Assembly: GCA_003140095.1 (NCBI GenBank)
Contig: PLIU01000272.1
Coordinates: forward strand, 1 to 34,793
Direction: 5' to 3'
DNA length: 34,793 bases
Source: Verrucomicrobiales bacterium
Lineage (GTDB): Bacteria; Verrucomicrobiota; Verrucomicrobiia; Limisphaerales; Palsa-1400
The position numbers and the translations under genes were made by a program. Shown here piece by piece: positions 7,722 through 15,556 of the stretch. Under the pieces are notes generated by a model. That model ran no database searches. It was not told the origin of the DNA and saw nothing but the letters and a program-made list of their open reading frames with translations. Within the stretch, counting starts at the first letter, position 1. Each line of letters begins with the position of its first letter.

Positions 7722-10706
7722 ATGTACACGCATCTTGTCTTCAGAAGGAGGGTGTTGGCTACGGCCCTCCTGTCGGGCTTGCTGTTGCTGCTCGCGCGGG
7801 CGGGGCTGGCGCAGGACTCGCCCGCGCCCCAACCCAGTCCCCTCCCCGGCTTGGCCTACGACGTGCCTTTCTTCCCCAATGCCAAAAATGATCCCAACGT
7901 GCCCACCCCCGACAGCGTGCTGGGTTTTCCAGCAGGCTCCAAGCCCGCCACGCACGCGCAAATCGAGGCCGTTTTCAAGGCTCTCGGGGCCAAAAGCCCG
8001 CGCTGCAAGCTCTTTGAATACGGCAAGACACACGAAGGACGCGCGCTCTACTATCTGGTCATCGCCTCCGCGGCCAACCTCAATCGGCTCGACAGCCTCA
8101 AGGGCGACCTAGCCAAGCTGGCCGATCCGCGCAAAGTGTCCAAGGAAGAGGGCGACCGCCTGGCCGCGACTCTTCCAGCCGTGGCCTGGATGGCCTATGT
8201 CATCCATGGCGATGAAATGTCCGGCTCCGATGCCGCCATGGCCGTCGCCTATCATCTGGCCGCCGGTCTCGATGCCGGCGTGACCAACCTTTTGGAGAAC
8301 CTTGTCGTCATCATCGACCCGTTGATGAATCCGGACGGACGGGATCGGTTCCTGGCCATGCAGGCGCAAAACCGGACCGTCCAACCGAGCGTGGACGACC
8401 AATCCCTGCTGCACAGCGGGGTGTGGCCCTCCGGGCGGATGAATCACTATCTGTTCGACATGAACCGCGACTGGATTTTCGCGACCCAGCCGGAGACGCG
8501 CGGCCGGCTCCGCGCGGTCAACGAGTGGAATCCCCATTATTTTATGGAAAGCCACGAGATGGAGTCCCAGGGCACATTCTTGTTCCTGCCGGCCCGCGAA
8601 GCTATCAATCTCAATCAACCCGAAAACGTGCGAAAGTGGGAAGTGAGCTTTGCGCAAGACCAGGCCGCGGCCTTCGACGCCCGGGGCTGGCTCTATTACA
8701 ATGGCGAATGGAACGATGACTGGTATCCCGGTTATTCCTCCTCCTGGTCCGCCTTGCGCGGCGCCGTCGCCAACCTCTACGAGCAGGCGGCCATCGGCAC
8801 CGACGCCGTGCGCCGCCCGGAAGGGACGCTCGAATCCTACCGTGAGGCCGTTCACAAGCAACTGGTCAGTTCGATCGCGAACCTGACTTTTCTCGCCAAA
8901 AACCGCAAAGCCGTGCTGGCGGACTTTTTGGCCGAAAAGCGCAAATGCGTCGGCCCGGATGCGAGCATCCCGGCCCATACGTTCGCCGTGCTGCCTTCGG
9001 CCAACGCGACGCGTCAGCAGCGCTTTCTGGACTTGATGTCTTTCCAGGGGTTCGAAGTTTACACGGCTGGAGAATCGTTCGCGGCTCAAGGCACGGACCG
9101 GCTCGGCCGTGAGATCAAGGAGGTGAAGTTCCCGGCGGGCACGCTGCTGATCCCCACGCGCCAGCCCCTAGCCCGGCTGCTCAACGCCATGCTTGAGTTC
9201 GACCCGCACACCACCCCGCAGTTCCTCATCGATGAGCGCCGCGATTTGCTGCGCTTCGGCCGGAGCCGCATCTATGACATCACCGGCTGGAGTCTGCCGA
9301 TGCTGTTCGACGTCCAGACCTTCGACATCCCGGCTGCATTGCCGGCCCAAGCGCAGGCTAAACCCGTTTCGCCGCGCGCGCCGGCGGCGGCGCCCATCAC
9401 CAATGCCGACACGAGTGTGGCCTTCGTCATCGACGGCGCTGACGACGGCTCGGTCGCCGCCGCCGGCCACCTCATGGAACGCGGGGCCTGGGTGCGCGTG
9501 GCGGATCAGCCGTTCCAGTTCGACAACCGCGAGTTTGCCCGCGGCAGTCTGATCGTGGGGCGCAAGGACAACGCGAATTTCGCGGGGCATCTGACCGAAT
9601 CCGTGAGCAATGTTTGCGCCGAATTGAACTTGACAGCCATGGGCGTGCGCACGGGCTACGGCCCGGGCGATCTGCCGGATCTTGGCGGGGAGCATTTTAT
9701 TCTGCTCAAACCGCCGCGGATCGCGATTTTTGGCCGTGAACCGATCGAACCGTACAGCTATGGATCCGCCTGGTATCTGATCGACCACGTGCTTGGCCTG
9801 CGGGCCTCCTATCTCGACACGCGCAACCTCGCCAACGCCGACCTGCGCCGCTACAACGTGCTGGTGTTGCCGGATGGGGCTGATGCCGATACGCTCAAGA
9901 CTGGCCTGGAACCGCTCAAGGCTTGGGTGACTGCCGGTGGCACGCTGGTGGCCATTGGATCTTCTGCCGGCGTCTTCGCCCGGGAAAAAGACGGTCTGGG
10001 CGCCACGCGGCAATTGCCCGACGTGCTCGGAAAAATGGACGAGTACCGCCAAGCCGTCGTGCGCGAATGGGAAGCTCGCCAGACCACCCCCGACCCCGCC
10101 AAGGTCTGGGCCTTTTCACCTCCCACCGAGGTGATCTACCCCTGGCTGATCGGCGAAAGCGACGACAAAGCCAAAGACGACGACCTCAAACGCCGCGATT
10201 CCTGGCGCGCGATCTTCATGCCGGCTGGCGCGCTGCTGGCTGGCCGCGTCGATGACCGAAGTTGGTTGACGGCCGGATGTGGCGAGTACGTGCCGCTCAT
10301 TTACACCGGGAAGACGGTTTTGCTGGCGCCTCCCACCGTGCTCGCGCCGGTGCGCCTGGGCTTCTTCAACCCCGCGCCCTTGAAACCCCCAGTGGCACCG
10401 GCGCCCGCTGCCAGCGCGGAGACCAAAGAAAAGAAGAAAGACGACACTAAGCCTGCCCCTGGTTGGACGATCGCGCCTCCGGGCTTTGAAATGCGCCTGC
10501 GCATGAGCGGCTTGGTCTGGCCCGAGGCCGCCGATCGCCTGGCCAACGCCGCCTACGTGACCCGCGAGTCCGTGGGGGCGGGAGAGTTGATTCTTTTCGC
10601 GTCGGACCCGACCTTCCGCGGGGCCGCGCTGGGCACCTCGCGCATTTTCGCCAACGCCATCGTTTTTGGACCGGGTATGGGCGCCAGCGAGCCGATCAAG
10701 CCGTGA
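7722..10706 (+). CDS. Secreted M14-family zinc carboxypeptidase-like protein
   Basis: 994 residues from the ATG at 7722. An earlier in-frame ATG at 7671 is possible, and a purine-rich AGAAGGAGG at 7742 could instead serve GTG/TTG codons at 7751/7754. The signal peptide has RRR, a long leucine core and a likely cleavage at GLA-Q. The M14 zinc site is HGDE (His162, Glu165) with the third ligand at His278 in MESHEME. NPDGRDR and DMNRDW match substrate-pocket segments of the family. The C-terminal 500 residues hold a possible glutamine-amidotransferase-like region (IAIFGREPIEPYSYGSAWYLIDHV, then VLVLPDGA) and a Lys/Ala-rich linker. Peptidase activity on exported peptides is inferred. It is followed by parB with no functional link evident. 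Confidence 0.85.
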   Translation: MYTHLVFRRRVLATALLSGLLLLLARAGLAQDSPAPQPSPLPGLAYDVPFFPNAKNDPNVPTPDSVLGFPAGSKPATHAQIEAVFKALGAKSPRCKLFEYGKTHEGRALYYLVIASAANLNRLDSLKGDLAKLADPRKVSKEEGDRLAATLPAVAWMAYVIHGDEMSGSDAAMAVAYHLAAGLDAGVTNLLENLVVIIDPLMNPDGRDRFLAMQAQNRTVQPSVDDQSLLHSGVWPSGRMNHYLFDMNRDWIFATQPETRGRLRAVNEWNPHYFMESHEMESQGTFLFLPAREAINLNQPENVRKWEVSFAQDQAAAFDARGWLYYNGEWNDDWYPGYSSSWSALRGAVANLYEQAAIGTDAVRRPEGTLESYREAVHKQLVSSIANLTFLAKNRKAVLADFLAEKRKCVGPDASIPAHTFAVLPSANATRQQRFLDLMSFQGFEVYTAGESFAAQGTDRLGREIKEVKFPAGTLLIPTRQPLARLLNAMLEFDPHTTPQFLIDERRDLLRFGRSRIYDITGWSLPMLFDVQTFDIPAALPAQAQAKPVSPRAPAAAPITNADTSVAFVIDGADDGSVAAAGHLMERGAWVRVADQPFQFDNREFARGSLIVGRKDNANFAGHLTESVSNVCAELNLTAMGVRTGYGPGDLPDLGGEHFILLKPPRIAIFGREPIEPYSYGSAWYLIDHVLGLRASYLDTRNLANADLRRYNVLVLPDGADADTLKTGLEPLKAWVTAGGTLVAIGSSAGVFAREKDGLGATRQLPDVLGKMDEYRQAVVREWEARQTTPDPAKVWAFSPPTEVIYPWLIGESDDKAKDDDLKRRDSWRAIFMPAGALLAGRVDDRSWLTAGCGEYVPLIYTGKTVLLAPPTVLAPVRLGFFNPAPLKPPVAPAPAASAETKEKKKDDTKPAPGWTIAPPGFEMRLRMSGLVWPEAADRLANAAYVTRESVGAGELILFASDPTFRGAALGTSRIFANAIVFGPGMGASEPIKP

Positions 10707-10794
10707 ACACGGCTCGTTGTGTCCTGCGGATGGAGTAAAAATCGTCCCTACTTTTCCCTTTTACCGCGGGGCGTTTGCCATTAGCTTCTGGTTT

Positions 10795-11715
10795 ATGGCT
10801 AAACCCGTTTTAGGGCGCGGACTCAGCGCCCTTCTCGGTGGCGCCGGTTCGCCGGTTGGTCCCGCCGAGAATGCGCTCCAGGCGCCGCCGCCGCCTGCCC
10901 CTTCCGATGGAGGCGAGCAGGTCCGGCGCGTGCCCGTGGCGCGGGTGCGCCCGTGCCCGTTGCAACCGCGCAAGGATTTTTCCCCGGAATCGCTCCAGGA
11001 ATTGGCCGACTCGATCAAGGAGCAAGGCATTGTCCAACCGCTGATCGTGCGACCGCAGGGAGAGGGCTTTGAAATTATCGCCGGCGAACGGCGCTGGCGC
11101 GCGGCACAAATGGCGGGGTTGGCCCAAGTGCCGGTGATCGTGCGCCCGGCCGATGATCGCGCGGTTTTGGAGATGGCCTTGATCGAAAACCTGCAGCGGG
11201 AGAACCTCAACGCCATCGAAGAAGCGCACGGTTACGCGCAATTGATCGGACAGTTTCAATTGACCCAGGAAGAGGCCGCTTTGAAAGTCGGCAAAAGCCG
11301 CGCCGTCGTGGCCAACGCGTTGCGTCTTCTGAAACTGACGCCGCCCTTGCAGGCGTTTGTGCGGGATGGGCGGATCTCGGTCGGCCATGCCAAGGTTATT
11401 TTGGGGTTGGCTTCGCCGCAAGAACAGGAACTGGCGGCGGAGCGAATCCTGAAAAAGTCTCTCAATGTCCGGCAGACCGAGGAATTGGTCAGCGCGCTGC
11501 AGAACAAGACCGGCGAACAAAACGGCCAAAGAGCACGGCCCGTCCTGCAAGGGCAGGACGCCCACGTCGCGGCGGTGCAAACCAAAATCCAGGAACGTTT
11601 CGGCACTAAGGTGGCGCTCCGCTACCATCAAGGCCGGGGCGCCATCGAAATCAAGTTCTTCAGCGACGAGGACTTGGAACGAATTTTGAATGTGGCAGGA
11701 ATCAAGATGGATTGA
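10795..11715 (+). CDS. parB: Chromosome-partitioning protein ParB
   Basis: 306 residues from the ATG at 10795, which gives the standard ParB N-terminus MAKPVLGRGLSALLG. An in-frame start 129 bases earlier would lie inside the M14 gene and is rejected. The CTP-binding ParB/Srx domain carries GERRWRAAQMAG (residues 97-108) and ENLQRENLNAIEEA (131-144). The HTH that reads parS is TQEEAALKVGKSRAVVANALRLL (157-179). ParB loads at parS sites and slides as a CTP-gated clamp, working with the ParA ATPase. parA is usually adjacent, but none is present in this window, and no parS-like 16-mer was recognised by eye. Confidence 0.96.
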   Translation: MAKPVLGRGLSALLGGAGSPVGPAENALQAPPPPAPSDGGEQVRRVPVARVRPCPLQPRKDFSPESLQELADSIKEQGIVQPLIVRPQGEGFEIIAGERRWRAAQMAGLAQVPVIVRPADDRAVLEMALIENLQRENLNAIEEAHGYAQLIGQFQLTQEEAALKVGKSRAVVANALRLLKLTPPLQAFVRDGRISVGHAKVILGLASPQEQELAAERILKKSLNVRQTEELVSALQNKTGEQNGQRARPVLQGQDAHVAAVQTKIQERFGTKVALRYHQGRGAIEIKFFSDEDLERILNVAGIKMD

Positions 11716-11748
11716 TTTCGCCGTCAGAGGAGGTTTCGCATACAAGAC

Positions 11749-12873
11749 ATGATTACACAAGAAGTCCGGGCGCAATGCGCGCAAAAACTGCTGGCCCAGC
11801 AAGAACGGGTCATGCACATGAGCGCCTTTGTCGGCCTCGACGGTTTCGTCGATGAAATTCTGCACGTGGTGGACAAGCGCGAAAGCGCCGAGGTCTATCA
11901 GCGCCTGACCACCATCGACCAACTGGCCGCGCGTTTGGCCGCCGCCGCCGGCAAAAGCACCAATGTCGAACTGGTCAACCAAATCACTAAATTGGGCGGC
12001 AACGGCCCAATCATGGCCAATGCCCTGGCCGCTTTCGGTCTTAAAGTGACCTATCTCGGCCTGCTGGGTTATCCCAACCTGCATCCGGTCTTCCACGGTT
12101 TCGCCCAGCGGGCCGAGGTGCATAGCATCGCCGAGCCGGGCACGACCGACGCGCTGGAATTTGAGGACGGAAAAATTATGATTGGCAAGCAAGCCTCGCT
12201 CAAGGAGGTCACCTGGGCCAATATCCAGGCCCGCTTCGGCCGCGACCGCTTCGCCGAAAAGTTCGGCGGCTCGGATCTGGTGGGCTTTGTCAACTGGACC
12301 ATGATCCCGTACATGAGCGATGTCTGGGCCTCGATCCTGCAGGAGATTTGCCCGGCGCTCAAGGGGCCGCGGCGCGCCCTTTTTTTTGATCTGGCCGACC
12401 CGGAGAAACGCACGCGCGAGGATATCGCGCGCGCGCTGGATTTGATCGGACGATTTGAAGAGTACTTCGACGTGATTCTGGGTTTGAACGAAAAGGAGGC
12501 GCACGCGATCGGCGAGGTGTTCGGGCTTCAACCCGCGGGCGCGACGCCTGAGGCGCTGATGGATTTCGGATTGCTTTTGGCCCAGCGCCTCAAAGCCGGC
12601 ACGCTGGTCATCCACCCCGTTGCTTACGCGCTGGCCATCAGCCAGGGCAACGCCGCCATGGCGCAAGGGCCGTTCACGCCCAAGCCGCTCATCACGACGG
12701 GGGCGGGGGACCATTTCAATTCCGGTTTTTGCCTGGGCCGGCTGCTGGGGCTGAATAACCAGATGAGCGTCCTGACGGGCGTGACGACAAGCGGTTATTA
12801 TGTGCGCACGGCCCACAGCCCGTCCATCCCCCAGATCGCGGCCACGATGCAAGAATCGGTGGACCACTCATGA
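11749..12873 (+). CDS. PfkB-family carbohydrate kinase
   Basis: 374 residues. The N-terminal FVGLDGFVDEI replaces the usual GE-type opening of ribokinase-like enzymes, and KLGGNGPIMANALAAFG is the conserved first signature (GG-N-x-A). The C-terminal signature TTGAGDHFNSGF carries the catalytic Asp321 and the anion hole. ATP-dependent phosphorylation of a sugar or nucleoside is expected; the substrate cannot be told. A purine-rich AGAGGAGGT lies about 14 bases upstream of the ATG. The stop overlaps the start of the deformylase gene (ATGA), so the two are translationally coupled, although no biochemical link is known. Confidence 0.9.
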   Translation: MITQEVRAQCAQKLLAQQERVMHMSAFVGLDGFVDEILHVVDKRESAEVYQRLTTIDQLAARLAAAAGKSTNVELVNQITKLGGNGPIMANALAAFGLKVTYLGLLGYPNLHPVFHGFAQRAEVHSIAEPGTTDALEFEDGKIMIGKQASLKEVTWANIQARFGRDRFAEKFGGSDLVGFVNWTMIPYMSDVWASILQEICPALKGPRRALFFDLADPEKRTREDIARALDLIGRFEEYFDVILGLNEKEAHAIGEVFGLQPAGATPEALMDFGLLLAQRLKAGTLVIHPVAYALAISQGNAAMAQGPFTPKPLITTGAGDHFNSGFCLGRLLGLNNQMSVLTGVTTSGYYVRTAHSPSIPQIAATMQESVDHS

Positions 12874-13445
12874 TCCTGGAAGTTGTCAAGTACGGCCATC
12901 CTGCCTTGCGGCAGAAAGGATCGCGCGTGGAAAAAATCACGCCGGACATCCAAAAGCTCATCGCGGACATGTTCGAAACCATGCAGGCCGCCAAAGGCGT
13001 CGGCCTGGCCGCGCCCCAAGTGGGGCGCGCTTTGCAGTTGACAGTGCTGGACATGCGAGGGTCCACCGAAAGGCCATCCACGCTGGAATTGGACGGCCAG
13101 GAAGCCGATGTCGCAGCCTTCATGCCCCTGGTGCTGATCAATCCCAAAGTCAAGGGCTTGGGCGATGACGTGGCCGGATCGGAAGGATGCCTGAGCTTTC
13201 CGGAAATCTTCGCAGAAATTGCACGTCCCGGCCGGGCCGAAGTCAAGGCCACCAACCAGAAAGGGGAGGAGATTGAGTTTCGTTGCGGCGGTCTGCTGGC
13301 GCGGGCCATTCAACATGAATTGGACCATCTCAACGGCGTCTTATTCATCGACCGCATGACGCGCGCCGACAAGGACGAATTGAAGCCGCAGTTGGACGAA
13401 CTGCGGGCGGCCACGAAGGCCGCGTTGAAGGCCAATAAAAAATGA
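12870..13445 (+). CDS. def: Peptide deformylase
   Basis: 191 residues with all three deformylase motifs: GVGLAAPQ (43-50), EGCLSFPE (metal ligand Cys107) and QHELDH (ligands His149 and His153, catalytic Glu150). The enzyme removes the formyl group from nascent N-terminal methionine. A somewhat longer segment between motifs I and II (about residues 62-85) is normal variation for type I enzymes. The start overlaps the kinase stop by 4 bp. Downstream, the glycosidase gene begins 10 bp after the stop. Confidence 0.97.
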   Translation: MILEVVKYGHPALRQKGSRVEKITPDIQKLIADMFETMQAAKGVGLAAPQVGRALQLTVLDMRGSTERPSTLELDGQEADVAAFMPLVLINPKVKGLGDDVAGSEGCLSFPEIFAEIARPGRAEVKATNQKGEEIEFRCGGLLARAIQHELDHLNGVLFIDRMTRADKDELKPQLDELRAATKAALKANKK

Positions 13446-13455
13446 GGGAGACGCC

Positions 13456-15543
13456 ATGAGGAAAACCCTCCCGCTTTTGGCCCTGCTCCTGCCCTCTCTT
13501 CTTGTGCTTGACGCTGCGGCGGCCACACCGCTTCGGCCCTGGCTGGAGTATCGGACCATCATGTGGGTGGGGGACGGCGCGGGCGGGCAACCGGAGAAGT
13601 TCCCGCTCTTTTGCCAGCGGTTGCGCGACATGGGCGTCAACACCGCCATGGTCTATGGCGCCTCCGACCCCGCGCCACTATGGCAAAATCAATTTCCATA
13701 CTACGTGGAGAACCTTGTCAACCGCGGTCTCTGCCTCAAATGGAATTCCCAGGTGAAAGACTGGGACAAATTTGTGACCGACTGGAGCAAAGCCGGACGC
13801 GTGACAGCCGCCCTGGTGCGCGACTTCTGCCTGGACGATCCGCAGTGGCGCGATTGGGCGCGCGACCAAGTCCGGCAAAGCGCCACCCGCAACGGTCCTC
13901 ATCAACCGCTGGCCTACAACTTGCGCGACGAACTATCCACCACCTACTCCGCCAATCCCTTCGACTACGATTTTAACCCCGTCGCCCTGGCCTCTTTTCG
14001 CCGTTGGCTCAAGACCCAATATCCCAGCCTGGGCGCCTTGAACGCCGAATGGGAAACCGCCTTTGCGCAGTGGGACAATGTCACGCCGTTTACCACCGAT
14101 GAAATCAAAAACCGGATGGCCAGCGGACTGGCCCTGCCGCGGGGAAACCCAGACTGGCAGGAATTGGAGGCGCTTAAATTCGATCCCGCCACCGCCCGGC
14201 AATCGCCCACCCGCTGGAATTTTTCGCCGTGGGCCGATTTTCGCGCCTACATGGATGGTTCGCTGGCGAATGCGCTGGAGGACTTGCGCCAGACGGCCCA
14301 TGGCGTTGATCCGCAGACGCCCGTCGGGATCGAAGGCACGCAAATGCCGGCAGCTTTCGGCGGTTACGATTTGTGGAAGCTTTCGCGCGTGCTCGATTGG
14401 GTCGAACCGTACGATATTGGGAACGCGCGGCAGATTTTTGGCTCCTTTATGCCCGGGCGTCCCATCATCACCACCGTTTTTGAGAGCGACACTGGCCACG
14501 CGCGCCGCCGCCTCTGGCATTTGCTGCTCGAAGGAGACCGCGGTTGCATCGTTTGGTGGAGTGAGGACTGCATCGATTTCCACAGCGCCGATGACGCGCT
14601 GACGGCCAAAGCCAAAGCCCTCGCGCCCGCGCTGCGCGAAATGACGTCGCCGCTGGCGCAACTCTTTCTTGGCGCCGAACCGGAGCGCGATCCCATCTTC
14701 ATCCTCTATTCCCAGCCGAGCCTGCAAGTCGATTGGTTGCTGGAATCGACGGTCGATGGGTCCACGTGGCTGCGACGCTTCTCTAGTTTTGAAGCTGCGC
14801 ACAATCACGCGGCCCAGGCGCGCGATGGCTGGCTGAAAGCATTGGAGGATTTGGGTTACAGCCCGCAATTCATTTCCGCCGAGCAGATCGAATCGGGACA
14901 ACTGGCAGCGGGTAGCAACGCGGTGCTGGTTCTCTCTTCCGCCTGGGCGCTCTCGGACAAGGCAGTGCAGCAATTGAGCCTGTTCGCGGCGGGCGCTACT
15001 CAAGACCGTCTGCTCTTCGACGACTGGCCGGGAACTTTCGACCAACACGGCAAACTGCGCCGCTCATCGCCGACTCATCCTTTTGAGGACACGGAACGAT
15101 TCACGGGCAACCCCGCGCTTTACGCGGCCGAACGGCTGAGGCCAAGCCCGCCTGGCGCCGCGGTCGATCTGGCAGGCTGGCTCGCGGCGAAGTTACAACC
15201 GCGGCGGCCGGCCCTTTCTCTGACGCCCGCGGACCGGGTTCGCGTTCACCGTTTTCGGGTTCCCGACGGGCGTTTGCTGGCTTTTGAGCGCAACGTCGAA
15301 TACGCGATGAGCGAGTCACTGCAACAAGCCGGCGGCAACGAGGCGTTGGAAAAACCAGTGCAACTCAACGCCGCCCTGCCGCAACGGGAGCACATCTATG
15401 ATTTGAACACCCAAACCTACCTGGGTTACGCCGATCACATCCAATTCACCCTTGATCCGTGGCGCCCGTCTTTGTTCGCTTTGACCGCAAACAAAATTCC
15501 CGCCGCCTCGATCCTCTCCACGCTTGCTGGTCCGCAGCCGTGA
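13456..15543 (+). CDS. Secreted GH42-like (beta-galactosidase-like) glycoside hydrolase
   Basis: 695 residues with a signal peptide (MRKTLPLLALLLPSLLVLDA, then an Ala-rich cleavage region). The TIM-barrel part holds AYNLRDELS, where Glu159 is the likely acid/base, and FRRWLKTQYPSLGALNAEW (181-199), a hallmark of GH42/A4 beta-galactosidases. TTVFESD with Glu343 is a candidate nucleophile. The C-terminal third contains GYSPQFISAEQIESGQL and VLVLSSAWALSD, resembling the trimerisation/GATase-like domain of GH42. The exact sugar is unknown and divergence from characterised enzymes may be large. A purine-rich ribosome site overlaps the def stop. It converges on the PQQ gene with 13 bp between stops. 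Confidence 0.75.
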   Translation: MRKTLPLLALLLPSLLVLDAAAATPLRPWLEYRTIMWVGDGAGGQPEKFPLFCQRLRDMGVNTAMVYGASDPAPLWQNQFPYYVENLVNRGLCLKWNSQVKDWDKFVTDWSKAGRVTAALVRDFCLDDPQWRDWARDQVRQSATRNGPHQPLAYNLRDELSTTYSANPFDYDFNPVALASFRRWLKTQYPSLGALNAEWETAFAQWDNVTPFTTDEIKNRMASGLALPRGNPDWQELEALKFDPATARQSPTRWNFSPWADFRAYMDGSLANALEDLRQTAHGVDPQTPVGIEGTQMPAAFGGYDLWKLSRVLDWVEPYDIGNARQIFGSFMPGRPIITTVFESDTGHARRRLWHLLLEGDRGCIVWWSEDCIDFHSADDALTAKAKALAPALREMTSPLAQLFLGAEPERDPIFILYSQPSLQVDWLLESTVDGSTWLRRFSSFEAAHNHAAQARDGWLKALEDLGYSPQFISAEQIESGQLAAGSNAVLVLSSAWALSDKAVQQLSLFAAGATQDRLLFDDWPGTFDQHGKLRRSSPTHPFEDTERFTGNPALYAAERLRPSPPGAAVDLAGWLAAKLQPRRPALSLTPADRVRVHRFRVPDGRLLAFERNVEYAMSESLQQAGGNEALEKPVQLNAALPQREHIYDLNTQTYLGYADHIQFTLDPWRPSLFALTANKIPAASILSTLAGPQP

Positions 15544-15556
15544 CCGGGCACATTCG

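Noticed and set aside
10810-12867. A 685-residue minus-strand open frame opposite parB and the kinase
   Set aside because: It is the antisense shadow of two clearly conserved genes in GC-rich DNA.
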